Of a DNA stretch of 64,000 nucleotides, positions 35,176 to 43,055 are shown piece by piece. The translations under genes and the position numbers were made by a program. Source of the DNA: Comamonadaceae bacterium OS-4 (lineage in GTDB: Bacteria > Pseudomonadota > Gammaproteobacteria > Burkholderiales > Burkholderiaceae_C); NCBI GenBank assembly GCA_027924025.1, contig AP026970.1, forward strand, positions 1,510,501 through 1,574,500, written 5' to 3'. Within the stretch, counting starts at the first letter, position 1. The number at the start of each line of letters is the position of its first letter. Under the pieces are notes generated by a model. It worked only from the letters and a program-made list of their open reading frames with translations, ran no database searches and had not been told where the DNA came from.

Positions 35176-36126
35176 TCACCTGCCGTAACGGCTGCGCCAC
35201 TCAGCGGTCCAAGCGCTGAGCGCACTGGCTCGGTCACCCGCTGCCGCAGACAAGCCCAGCGCAGCGGCGGCACTGGCGAGTGTTGTATCCGGGTTGCTCA
35301 GGTCGAGGGCTGCAGCTCCGTTTTGTTTGCTGAGTTTTTCCCCGTTAGGGCCGAGTATCAAAGGGGTGTGCAGGTAGCGCACCGCAGGCAGCCCCAAGGC
35401 CACTTGCAGTGCGATCTGTCGCACGGTGTTGTCCGCCAGGTCTTCGCCGCGCACGATGTGGGTGATGCCCTGGTCGGCATCGTCCACCACCACCGCCAGC
35501 TGGTAGGCCCACAAGCCGTCTGCCCGCAACAGCACGAAGTCGCCCACCTCGCGGGTAAGGTCTTGCTGCTGCACACCGAGGCGCCGGTCATGCCAGGTCC
35601 ATAGACCCTCATCATTCACATTTGCTATGAAATCAGGAGCTGGTGGCGCAGGTGATATGTGCGCTAGAGGGCTTTTTGGCTTGAAACTATGAGCTTCAGT
35701 GCGCAGGCGCCACGCACGGCCCTCGCGCCCCTGCAAACCGTGGCGGCAAGTGCCGGGGTAGATCAGCTCGCCGTTACGCGCCTTGCCTGCACCCATTTGC
35801 GCCAGTGCTTGGGCAATGTCTTTGCGTGAGCAGGCGCAGGGGTAGGCATCTCCAGCCGCGATCAGTGTGTCGAGCGCCTGCCGGTAGAGATTATTTCGCT
35901 GGCTTTGCCAGACCGGAGGCTCGTCGGGCACCAGGCCTACGCTGGCGAGTTGATGCAGGATGAATTCACCACCGCCTGCTATGCAGCGCGGGGTGTCGAC
36001 GTCTTCAATGCGCACCAACCACTGCCCGCCATGGGCACGGGCATCCAGCCAGCTGGCCAGCGCAGCAAGCAAAGAGCCCGCATGCAGCGGGCCCGTGGGG
36101 GAGGGGGCAAAGCGACCTCTGTACAT
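35176..36126 (-). CDS. gluQ: Glutamyl-Q tRNA(Asp) synthetase
   Basis: 316-residue paralogue of the GluRS catalytic core that puts glutamate on queuosine in tRNA-Asp. The class I motifs are [18 protein letters not shown] (HIGH version PLHAG) and [10 protein letters not shown] (KMSKS). The zinc-type cysteines lie in YPCACSRKD and YPGTCRHG. No anticodon-binding domain is present, as expected. The start at 36126 ([10 protein letters not shown]) matches the family; the longer frame reads through a GC-rich repeat. Residues [17 protein letters not shown] are encoded by the dispersed hairpin copy D. Confidence 0.95.
   Translation of the reverse strand: MYRGRFAPSPTGPLHAGSLLAALASWLDARAHGGQWLVRIEDVDTPRCIAGGGEFILHQLASVGLVPDEPPVWQSQRNNLYRQALDTLIAAGDAYPCACSRKDIAQALAQMGAGKARNGELIYPGTCRHGLQGREGRAWRLRTEAHSFKPKSPLAHISPAPPAPDFIANVNDEGLWTWHDRRLGVQQQDLTREVGDFVLLRADGLWAYQLAVVVDDADQGITHIVRGEDLADNTVRQIALQVALGLPAVRYLHTPLILGPNGEKLSKQNGAAALDLSNPDTTLASAAAALGLSAAAGDRASALSAWTAEWRSRYGR
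35624..35679 (+). repeat. Dispersed hairpin element, copy D, inside gluQ
   Basis: GCTATGAAATCAGGAGCT, GGTGGCGCA, a 10-base spacer, TGCGCTAGAGGGC and five T residues. It is antisense to gluQ. Its codons line up with those of copy C over 16 positions with no gaps. Confidence 0.8.
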
Positions 36127-36141
36127 AGCCCCCACGCTTGT

Positions 36142-36206
36142 CACTTCGTGTACTGCGCTGCCCCCCAAGGGGGCCTTCGCGCCTTGGGGCGGCCCGGCGG
36201 CGCTCA
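36142..36206. repeat. GC-rich hairpin repeat upstream of gluQ
   Basis: A C-rich/G-rich block in which CCCCAAGG (36163-36170) pairs with CCTTGGGG (36182-36189) around a loop containing TTCGCG, followed by CGGCCCGGCGGCGCTCA. I recall near-identical intergenic blocks in many Comamonadaceae genomes (REP-like), but only one copy is in this window. Confidence 0.5.
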
Positions 36207-36217
36207 ATCGGCTCGAG

Positions 36218-37261
36218 TTAGGCAACTTTCAGCGCGAGTTCCAGGCCAGAGACAAACGCGTCTTCCACCCGGTGGCCTATGCACCAGTCGCCGCACAGGC
36301 CGATGCCGGCTTTGCTGTCCCACAAAAAGTGTTCGCCCAATGGGGCTTCGGTTTTGGCATACAGCCAGCGGTGGACTTGGGCGTGGGCGGGTTCTGCGCG
36401 AATGCCGGTGATCTCGGCAAAGGCTTTGATCAGCTTGGCCTGGATGCGGTCAGGCGTGTCGTTCAAATGCTCTTGCGACCAAGCTGCACTGGCTTGCACT
36501 GTCCAGCGCTCGACCTTGCCGCGGCCGGGCTTGCTCGATTCGCGCGACAACCAAGCCACACGGTGGTGGGTGCTGCGGGCGGCGTTCCACTGCGGGCCCA
36601 AGGTGGTGAGGCCGGGCTGCACCGCTTGGGGGTAGGCCAGCATCAGGGTCCAGCAGGGGGCGACAGAGACTTTGGAGGTTTTCTTGGCCAGCGCTGCACC
36701 CTTGGGGGTGGTGGCCAGCAGTTCCTGGGCTTGGGGGTGGGGGATGGCGAGCACGATCTCGTCAAAGCCGCCATAGACGTGGCTGCTGCCCGCGTCACCC
36801 GAGGTGCGCAGCTGCCATTTCTTTTTGTGCAACGCGTCTTGTTCGAGCGCGGTTACACGGGTGTTGACCAGCAACTGCCCGGCATCCGCCAGGGGCTGTG
36901 CCCAAGCGCGCACCAGCGCGTTCATGCCGGGGGCGGGTACCCAGTGCGCATCCCGCCCGGGCAGGGCGGCGGCGGCCACGCGGCCATGGGAGTCGAGCAC
37001 GCGTACCGCGTTCGCACTCCAGGGGCGGCACAGGCCTGGCGTGGTTTGCAGGGCTTGGGTGAAACGGGGGTCGCGCACCGTGAAGTACTGGGCCCCATGG
37101 TCAAAAGTGCCGAAGGCGCTTTCGCGGGTGGACATGCGGCCACCGGGCCCGCGGCTTTTTTCGAAAACGGTGACCTTGTGGCCAGCTTGCACCAGGGTGC
37201 GGGCACAGGCAATGGCTGCCATGCCTCCGCCAACGATGGCGATGTGTCGGGATGTTGTCAT
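36218..37261 (-). CDS. FAD/NAD(P)-binding oxidoreductase (amine-oxidase/renalase-like)
   Basis: 347 residues. The Rossmann dinucleotide site is [41 protein letters not shown], where the GGRMSTR segment is typical of renalase-like flavoproteins. The [15 protein letters not shown] block and C-terminal [21 protein letters not shown] (FAD-binding) complete it. Substrate unknown. Start at 37261 ([12 protein letters not shown]) is set by the Rossmann strand. Confidence 0.88.
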   Translation of the reverse strand: MTTSRHIAIVGGGMAAIACARTLVQAGHKVTVFEKSRGPGGRMSTRESAFGTFDHGAQYFTVRDPRFTQALQTTPGLCRPWSANAVRVLDSHGRVAAAALPGRDAHWVPAPGMNALVRAWAQPLADAGQLLVNTRVTALEQDALHKKKWQLRTSGDAGSSHVYGGFDEIVLAIPHPQAQELLATTPKGAALAKKTSKVSVAPCWTLMLAYPQAVQPGLTTLGPQWNAARSTHHRVAWLSRESSKPGRGKVERWTVQASAAWSQEHLNDTPDRIQAKLIKAFAEITGIRAEPAHAQVHRWLYAKTEAPLGEHFLWDSKAGIGLCGDWCIGHRVEDAFVSGLELALKVA

Positions 37262-37323
37262 GGCCGCAGTCTCCAGTGGTTGTAATGGCCTCTTTATACA
37301 CGTTGGGCCAGCGCAAAAACGGT

Positions 37324-38265
37324 TTACGCGGTTCTGTGTTCCTCGATCAGCGCGTTGCGGGTGGTCTCGCTTTCCAGTTGGCTGAGCCACCATTGCAGGG
37401 CGCGGCCCTGGTTCACGGTTTTGGCCAGGCGCCATGCGTAGTGCAAGGGTACGGTGCGCTGCGGGCGCTCGGTCTTTTTGACGACCAGCCGTCCGGTGGT
37501 GATGTAGCTGTCGGCCATGCAGCGGGGCAGGTTGCCGCCGCCCAGACCGCGCAACTGCGCGTCGAGTTTGGCGTGCATGGTGGGTACGGTGAACACATCT
37601 TGCCCGCTGAGCAGGCCGAAGGTTTGGCCCGCCCCGCGTTGCACCGAGTCGGCCACTGCAACCGCCCGGTGTTTTTGAATCAGCTCGTCACTCAGCGGCT
37701 CCGGGGCTTGCGCGAGCGGGTGGTGCGGGGCGACGGCATACACAAAATGCAAGTTGCCCAGCGGTTTGCTGTGCACACCGGCGGTGCGCGCCGAGTCCGC
37801 CCCGACGCCAATGGCCAGATCGGCCTGACCGGTGGTGAGCGCTTCCAGCGTGCCCGAGAGGGTCTCTTCCCGCAGGCGGATACGGGTGGGCGGGGACTGG
37901 CTGAAAAAGTTGTCACACATCTCCATCATGATCGGCTTGGAGATCACGGTGTCGATCGCGATCGTGAGTTGCGGCTCCCAGCCGGTGGCGACCCGTTTGA
38001 CCCGGTTGGCCACCGCGTCAATTTCTTCCAGCAGGCGAGCGCCTTCGCGCAGCAACTCAGCCCCGGCGGCAGTGAGCTTGGCTTGGCGGGAGCTGCGGTC
38101 GTACAGGAGCACGTCCAACGCATCTTCGATTTGGCGCACCCGGTAGGTCAAGGCGCTGGGCACCATGCCCATGTCCCGCGCGGCGGCGGCGAAGCTGCCG
38201 GCTTCGGCAATGGTCTGCAACATGGAGAGCGCATCAGGGGTGAGGAAGTCGCGTGCCGTTTGCAT
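37324..38265 (-). CDS. LysR-family transcriptional regulator
   Basis: 313 residues: N-terminal winged helix (about 1-65; DALSMLQTIAEAGSFAAAARDMGMVPSALTYRVRQIEDAL) and a periplasmic-binding-protein-like effector domain (about 95-300). It lies 111 bp from the divergent pirin gene. LysR proteins usually control the divergent neighbour, so pirin and flavodoxin are the likely targets. In Proteobacteria similar pairs respond to quinones or electrophiles; that is inference. Confidence 0.93.
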   Translation of the reverse strand: MQTARDFLTPDALSMLQTIAEAGSFAAAARDMGMVPSALTYRVRQIEDALDVLLYDRSSRQAKLTAAGAELLREGARLLEEIDAVANRVKRVATGWEPQLTIAIDTVISKPIMMEMCDNFFSQSPPTRIRLREETLSGTLEALTTGQADLAIGVGADSARTAGVHSKPLGNLHFVYAVAPHHPLAQAPEPLSDELIQKHRAVAVADSVQRGAGQTFGLLSGQDVFTVPTMHAKLDAQLRGLGGGNLPRCMADSYITTGRLVVKKTERPQRTVPLHYAWRLAKTVNQGRALQWWLSQLESETTRNALIEEHRTA

Positions 38266-38376
38266 GGTCGATGCCCTTAAGTTGAGTTTTTTTGAATGAT
38301 GCCATCAAACGGTATGGATGGAAAAGGCGCTGGCGAGGCCTAAAGTTCAAGCCATACGAAACCAGAGGCACTTCAC

Positions 38377-39078
38377 ATGTTGACCGTACGCAAATCGCAG
38401 GACAGAGGCTACGCCGACCACGGCTGGCTCAAGTCTTTCCACAGCTTTTCGTTCGCCGGGTACTACGACCCCGCGCACATGGGCTGGGGCAATCTGCGGG
38501 TGATCAATGAAGACCGCATCGCGCCCGGCACCGGCTTTGGCACCCACGGCCACCGCGACATGGAGATCATCAGCTATGTCATGTCGGGCAACCTGGCGCA
38601 CAAAGACAGCATGGGCAACATCAAGGGCATTCCCCCCGGCGATGTGCAGCGCATGAGTGCCGGCACTGGCGTGACGCACAGCGAGTTCAACCATGCGCCG
38701 AATGACACCACCCATTTCTTCCAGATCTGGATCGAGCCCAATGTGACCGGCATTCCCCCGAGCTACGAGCAAAAGACCTTCGTCACCGCTGACAAGCAGG
38801 GCGTGCTGAAGCTGGTGGCCTCACCCGACGGTGCGGAGGGCAGCGTGCTGATCCATGCGGACGCCAAGTTGTACAGCGGTTTGCTGGATGGCGCAGAGAC
38901 TGCAAGCCTGGCGCTGGACCCCGCCCGCAAAGGCTATGTGCAGGTGCTGCGCGGTTCGGTATCAGTAAACGGCACGCCTTTGCAGACGGGTGATGCCGCC
39001 TTGCTCAGCGCTGAAAGCAGCTTGGTGCTGGATGCGGCGCAGGATGCAGAAGTGCTGGTTTTTGATTTGGAAGCCTGA
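38377..39078 (+). CDS. Pirin family protein (bicupin)
   Basis: 233 residues, the length of bacterial YhhW-type pirins. The N-terminal cupin has the metal ligands FGTHGHRDMEIISYVMSG and GTGVTHSEFNH (His, His, His, Glu). The second cupin is degenerate. YhhW oxidises quercetin in vitro; the real substrate is uncertain. The gene is divergent from the LysR regulator and followed by the flavodoxin gene 66 bp away. Confidence 0.94.
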   Translation: MLTVRKSQDRGYADHGWLKSFHSFSFAGYYDPAHMGWGNLRVINEDRIAPGTGFGTHGHRDMEIISYVMSGNLAHKDSMGNIKGIPPGDVQRMSAGTGVTHSEFNHAPNDTTHFFQIWIEPNVTGIPPSYEQKTFVTADKQGVLKLVASPDGAEGSVLIHADAKLYSGLLDGAETASLALDPARKGYVQVLRGSVSVNGTPLQTGDAALLSAESSLVLDAAQDAEVLVFDLEA

Positions 39079-39087
39079 TTTTTTTCG

Positions 39088-39117
39088 GGTGTCCGCAAGG
39101 TGCGGATGCCTTTCTTT
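39088..39117 (+). terminator. Weak hairpin between pirin and flavodoxin genes
   Basis: GTCCGC (39091-39096) pairs with GCGGAT (39102-39107) with one G-T pair, followed by GCCTTTCTTT. The interrupted T run suggests a partial terminator that would lower read-through into the next gene. Confidence 0.35.
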
Positions 39118-39144
39118 GAGTCTTTTTACTTAGGAGTTCACAAA

Positions 39145-39678
39145 ATGGCAAAAGTAGCAGTTGTATTCCATTCCGGTTACGGTCACACCCAGCGCGTAGC
39201 GCAATTCGTGGCTGAAGGCGCGAGCGCCGAGCTGATCACCATCGACGCCAATGGCGACATCACCGATGCCCAGTGGGCCACTTTGGATGCCGCTGATGCG
39301 GTGATCTTCGGCTCCCCCACGTACATGGGCATGGCTTCTTGGCAGTTCAAGAAGTTTGCTGATGCTTCCAGCAAGCGTTGGTTCACCACCGCCTGGAAAG
39401 ACAAGGTCGCAGGCGGCTTCACGATTTCTGCAAGCCCTAGCGGCGACAAGCTGTCCACCATCCAGTACTTCATCACCCTGTCTCAGCAGCATGGCATGAT
39501 CTGGGTCGGCCAGCCTGCCATGAACGATGGCACCATCAACCGCATCGGTTCCAACTCCGGCGTAATGGCCCAAGTTGGCCCGACCAGCCCAGCGGAAGAC
39601 ATCCCCCAAGGTGATCTGGACACCGCCAAAGCCTACGGCGCACGCGTGGCATCCATTGCTGCCAAGCTGAAGGCCTAA
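39145..39678 (+). CDS. Flavodoxin/WrbA-like NAD(P)H:quinone oxidoreductase
   Basis: 177-residue FMN protein. The phosphate loop is VVFHSGYGHTQRVAQFV. The isoalloxazine loops are FGSPTYMGMASWQFKKF and GGFTISASPSGDKLSTI. This matches the NADPH-dependent FMN-reductase/WrbA group that reduces quinones by two electrons. Start at ATG 39145, after TAGGAG. It follows pirin and ends at a clear bidirectional terminator. Confidence 0.9.
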   Translation: MAKVAVVFHSGYGHTQRVAQFVAEGASAELITIDANGDITDAQWATLDAADAVIFGSPTYMGMASWQFKKFADASSKRWFTTAWKDKVAGGFTISASPSGDKLSTIQYFITLSQQHGMIWVGQPAMNDGTINRIGSNSGVMAQVGPTSPAEDIPQGDLDTAKAYGARVASIAAKLKA

Positions 39679-39707
39679 GCGCCCCGACACCGGCTTGCCG
39701 GTGAAGC

Positions 39708-39735
39708 AAAAAGCCCGCTACGGCGGGCTTTTTTT
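39708..39735. terminator. Bidirectional terminator between flavodoxin gene and chemosensory operon
   Basis: AAAAA-GCCCGC-TACG-GCGGGC-TTTTTTT. It closes the flavodoxin transcript on one strand and the last cheY-like gene (stop at 39734) on the other. Confidence 0.9.
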
Positions 39736-40165
39736 ATGGTGCAGGTGCGGGGTTGGAATCTTCTTCTTCATCGTCCAGTCCGGCCGTCAGGGAGACTTCG
39801 AGCGGAATCAGTTTGGTGACCCGCTGCACGATCTGCTCGGGCTCAAACGGTTTGGTCAGATAGTCGCGCACGCCCATCCGGGCAATGGATACGACCGTAT
39901 CCGTGCTGCTGTTGGCGGTCAGCATCATGACTTTGGTCGTCTTCAGCAGCCCTTCTTCTTTCATGGCCTGGAGCACATCCATGCCATTCATGCCCGGCAT
40001 GTTGTAGTCCAGGATCACCAGCACCGGGTTGTGCTTGTCCATCATTTGCATGGCGACCATGCCGTTCTCGGCTTCGTAGAGATTGCATTCGTGGCCGGAC
40101 AGGGCTTTGGCCACCGCGCGGCGGACCATGCCGCTGTCGTCCACGATCAGGATGTTGGGGTTCAT
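39734..40165 (-). CDS. CheY-like single-domain response regulator 1
   Basis: 143 residues, one receiver domain with an acidic tail (GLDDEEEDSNPAPAP). Phosphorylation site pattern: ILIVDDSG (acidic pair), VILDYNMPGMNG (phospho-Asp), MLTANSS (Thr) and DYLTKPFEP (Lys). Start ATG 40165. It is the last gene of the cheA operon and 22 bp behind a second cheY-like gene to which it is clearly related (GVRDYLTKPFE against GVRDYITKPFE), so the pair looks like a tandem duplication. Likely output of the adjacent CheA; target unknown. Confidence 0.93.
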   Translation of the reverse strand: MNPNILIVDDSGMVRRAVAKALSGHECNLYEAENGMVAMQMMDKHNPVLVILDYNMPGMNGMDVLQAMKEEGLLKTTKVMMLTANSSTDTVVSIARMGVRDYLTKPFEPEQIVQRVTKLIPLEVSLTAGLDDEEEDSNPAPAP

Positions 40166-40187
40166 GGGGAGGTCCTTTCTGGGTGCT

Positions 40188-40595
40188 TCAAGAGGTGGGT
40201 GTGTCTGAACTGTCCGCAGGGCGGGGCACCAGAGCAATGAGGCGCGCCGCTTTGGTGAGAAGCGCTTCGGTTTCAAAGGGTTTGGTGATGTAGTCGCGCA
40301 CGCCGAGGCGCGCTACCGCGGCCACTGTCTCGGGGTCGGCGTTGGCCGTGAGCATGAGGACTTTGGTGCGTTTGAGTGCTTCGTCCGCCCGCAGTGCGCG
40401 CAGCATTTCCAGCCCGTCCATCACCGGCATGTTGTAGTCCAGCACGATCAGGTCCGGCGGGTGTAGCCGGGCTGCATCGAGCGCCAGTTGCCCGTTCTCC
40501 GCTTCGTTCACCTCGCAGGCAAAGCCGGCGAATGCGCGGCGGACGGCTTTGCGCACCATGCTGCTGTCGTCCACACTCAGAATGCGCAGGGTCAT
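40188..40595 (-). CDS. CheY-like single-domain response regulator 2
   Basis: 135 residues with a full receiver set: ILSVDDSSMVRKAVRRAF, VLDYNMPVMDGLEML, MLTANADPETV, DYITKPFETEA. Start ATG 40595 overlaps the cheX stop by 4 bp, so it is coupled to the phosphatase gene. No output domain is attached. One of the two CheY-like proteins may act as a phosphate sink for the other. Confidence 0.93.
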   Translation of the reverse strand: MTLRILSVDDSSMVRKAVRRAFAGFACEVNEAENGQLALDAARLHPPDLIVLDYNMPVMDGLEMLRALRADEALKRTKVLMLTANADPETVAAVARLGVRDYITKPFETEALLTKAARLIALVPRPADSSDTPTS

Positions 40596-41074
40596 AGCGG
40601 CTCCAGGCGCAGCGCCAGGTTCAGCACCAAGGGCAGCCCGGCGCATTGCCACACCGCGTGGTAGTCCGCGTGGTCCGCCAGTGGCTCCGTCCAGGTATCG
40701 GAGTTGTGGGATACCGTCGGAATGCTCAGGTCGTTCGCATAGCCGCTGCGGGAGAGGGCCGCGCCGATCTGACCGGCCAGCATGTTGCAGATCTCGCCGG
40801 CTACGTCCACTTTGTCGGCTAGTGTTGCTTCGTCGTCTTCAGCGCCGCCCAGCATGCGGGCCACCAGTTTGTCGGCCAGCGGGTCAGGCATGGACAGGGA
40901 CAGGTCACCCCGCACCCGGCTGCCGGTGATGCTGACCGTGCCTGACAGGTGCGAGGCGTAGCCCTGCAGTTGCGGTGCTTTTTCATGAGAAGCCTCCGCT
41001 TGCATGCCGAATTGGGTGCTCAGAACCTTGGTCACGGCTTCCGAGACGATGGGGCCGGGTGCAATGGTGTTCAT
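40592..41074 (-). CDS. cheX: CheX-type CheY-phosphate phosphatase
   Basis: 160 residues of the CheC/CheX/FliY family. The Glu-Asn phosphatase motif is visible in DKVDVAGEICNMLAGQIG (E-x2-N). SGTVSITGSRVRGDLSLSM and PTVSHNSD are other conserved parts. It would dephosphorylate one or both CheY-like proteins encoded right after it. CheX here takes the role of CheZ, which is absent. Confidence 0.88.
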   Translation of the reverse strand: MNTIAPGPIVSEAVTKVLSTQFGMQAEASHEKAPQLQGYASHLSGTVSITGSRVRGDLSLSMPDPLADKLVARMLGGAEDDEATLADKVDVAGEICNMLAGQIGAALSRSGYANDLSIPTVSHNSDTWTEPLADHADYHAVWQCAGLPLVLNLALRLEPL

Positions 41075-41092
41075 GCGGTTCCTTGTGTCTGG

Positions 41093-42172
41093 TTAAGAGG
41101 CCAGGGCCTGCACGATGGCGTGTGGCATGTGGCTGAGTGGCAGCACCTGTTCGGCCGCGCCCATGTGGATGGCGGCTTGGGGCATGCCGAAGACCACGCT
41201 GCTGTGTTCGTCTTGCGCCAGCGTGCGGGCGCCTGCTGAGCGCAAGGCGAGCAAGCCGCGTGCGCCGTCTACCCCCATGCCGGTCAGCAGGGCCGCCACC
41301 GCATCGCGCCCGGCCAACTCGGCCGCCGAGCGAAACAGAATGTCCACCGCCGGGCGGCAGTGGTGCACGGGGGGCGACTGCGTCAGCCGCACCCGGTAAC
41401 CACGGGCAGATGCGACCAGCGCCAGGTGCTGGTTGCCGGGCGCGATGAGGCAGGTGTTGCCGGTGAGCTCTTCACCGTCTTCTGCCTCCCTGACCGGGAA
41501 GGCGCACAGCTCATCGAGGTGTTGCGCCATGGTCCGGGAAAAATTGGGCGGGATGTGCTGCACCACCACAATGGGCGGTAGTCCCTCCGGCAAATGGGGC
41601 AGCAGGTATTTCAGGGCCTCGACGCCGCCGGTGCTGGCGCCTAGCACGATCAGCTTGCGGGCAGAGTAGCCCCGCGCCGGCCGCTGGGCGTGTGGGGCTT
41701 GCAGAGCGGTGGCCGCTGGCAGGGTGCTGCGGTGGGACTTGGCCGCCGCCCGTACCAGGTGGGCGAGGTGTCGCGCCATCTCCCCGATGGACTGGCTGCC
41801 ATCGGGCTTGCCGACTACATCAATAGCACCCGCAGCCAGCGCTTCCAGAGCCCGGGCCGAGCCGGTCTGGGTCAGCGAACTGATCACGATGACCGGAACC
41901 GGGTGGTGTTCCTGCAGGATCTTCAAAAACGTGAGCCCGTCCATGCGCGGCATTTCCAGGTCCAGTGTCACCACATCGGGGTCCAGCGCCAGAATCATGT
42001 CCCGCGCCACATAGGGGTCGGGCGCGGAGCCCACCACTTCGATGGACAGGTCTTTGGACAGCGCGTCGATGATGGACTTGCGCGCCATCGCAGAGTCGTC
42101 CACCACCAGCACGCGGACTTTGCGCGATCCACTGCCAATGGGGCGTCTGAGCAGGGCGTTGGTGTCTGTCAT
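41093..42172 (-). CDS. cheB: Chemotaxis response regulator protein-glutamate methylesterase CheB
   Basis: 359 residues: receiver domain (about 15-135; VLVVDDSAMARKSI, VTLDLEMPRMDGLTF) joined to a C-terminal methylesterase (about 165-355). The catalytic triad lies in LGASTGGVEALKYLL (Ser), VVVQHIPPNFS (His) and LTGMGVDGARGLLAL (Asp). It removes methyl groups from receptor glutamates when phosphorylated by CheA. Start ATG 42172; it follows cheR by 13 bp. Confidence 0.97.
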   Translation of the reverse strand: MTDTNALLRRPIGSGSRKVRVLVVDDSAMARKSIIDALSKDLSIEVVGSAPDPYVARDMILALDPDVVTLDLEMPRMDGLTFLKILQEHHPVPVIVISSLTQTGSARALEALAAGAIDVVGKPDGSQSIGEMARHLAHLVRAAAKSHRSTLPAATALQAPHAQRPARGYSARKLIVLGASTGGVEALKYLLPHLPEGLPPIVVVQHIPPNFSRTMAQHLDELCAFPVREAEDGEELTGNTCLIAPGNQHLALVASARGYRVRLTQSPPVHHCRPAVDILFRSAAELAGRDAVAALLTGMGVDGARGLLALRSAGARTLAQDEHSSVVFGMPQAAIHMGAAEQVLPLSHMPHAIVQALAS

Positions 42173-42185
42173 GGTGCGCGCTTGT

Positions 42186-43016
42186 TCATGCCAACTGGTA
42201 CACGCCGTGTTGCACCGAACGCAGCTTGTGCCGGATGCCGAACAGGCTCTCTGAATTACCGATGACCAGATAGCCTCCTGGCACCAACATGTCCACCAGC
42301 CGCTCGACGGCCATCGCACGCGACTGGTTGTCAAAGTACATCAGCACATTGCGGCAGAAGATGATGTGCTGTCGCTCTGTCACCGGGTAGCGGGGCTGGA
42401 ACAAATTGATGCGCTGAAAGTGCACTTTGTTGCGCAGCTCCGCTTTGACACGGCAAGTGCCCTCCCATGCGTCATACCCGCGCTGAAAGTAGCGCTCCAG
42501 CAGTTCACGCGGTACAGGTTCGACGCTCTCCATGCGGTAAATGCCGCGTTCGGCAAAGGCCAGCATACGGTTGGATATGTCAGACGCGGTGATGCCCCAG
42601 GACAGGTCTGGACGCTGCTGCATCAGGTCTGCCACCACCAGCGCCAAGGTGTAGGGCTCCTCGCCGGAGGAGCAGGCCGCAGACCACAGACGCAAGGGGC
42701 TACCGCTTGTCTGCAAATCTGGCAGAAAGGCGGGGATCGCCGTGCGAACCGCGAACCAGAAGTGCGTCTCTTCCCGGAAGAAATGGGTGTGGTTGGTGGA
42801 GATCAAGTCCACCAGCTCTTCGATCTCGTCCGGGTCCTGGGTTTCATGCAGGTAATCCGCATACTCATCGATGCTGCGCAAACCCATGCTGTCGATCCGC
42901 TTGCGTAGCCGGTTCGACAGCATCAGCCCTTTGTCGGGGCCCACCCGTATGTGGCTATGCCGGTAGACCAGCCCCACCAAGGTCTGGTACGCCTGATTGG
43001 ACAAATCCTCTGCCAC
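42186..43016 (-). CDS. cheR: Chemotaxis protein methyltransferase CheR
   Basis: 276 residues. The N-terminal helical domain (1-75) and the SAM domain with LRLWSAACSSGEEPYTLALVVAD, IIFCRNVLMYFDNQSR and GYLVIGNSESLFG are typical. It methylates receptor glutamates. The beta-subdomain segment between about residues 155 and 190 that docks the receptor's C-terminal pentapeptide is present in length. The receptor gene just upstream ends in a matching aromatic pentapeptide. Confidence 0.96.
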   Translation of the reverse strand: MAEDLSNQAYQTLVGLVYRHSHIRVGPDKGLMLSNRLRKRIDSMGLRSIDEYADYLHETQDPDEIEELVDLISTNHTHFFREETHFWFAVRTAIPAFLPDLQTSGSPLRLWSAACSSGEEPYTLALVVADLMQQRPDLSWGITASDISNRMLAFAERGIYRMESVEPVPRELLERYFQRGYDAWEGTCRVKAELRNKVHFQRINLFQPRYPVTERQHIIFCRNVLMYFDNQSRAMAVERLVDMLVPGGYLVIGNSESLFGIRHKLRSVQHGVYQLA

Positions 43017-43055
43017 CTTGTTCTCCTTGTGCCATTTCAGCGGCAGCGTGCGACA

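Noticed and set aside
36127-36225. N-terminal extension of gluQ up to 36225
   Set aside because: The added residues come from the GC-rich repeat block. The class I synthetase fold begins at [10 protein letters not shown].
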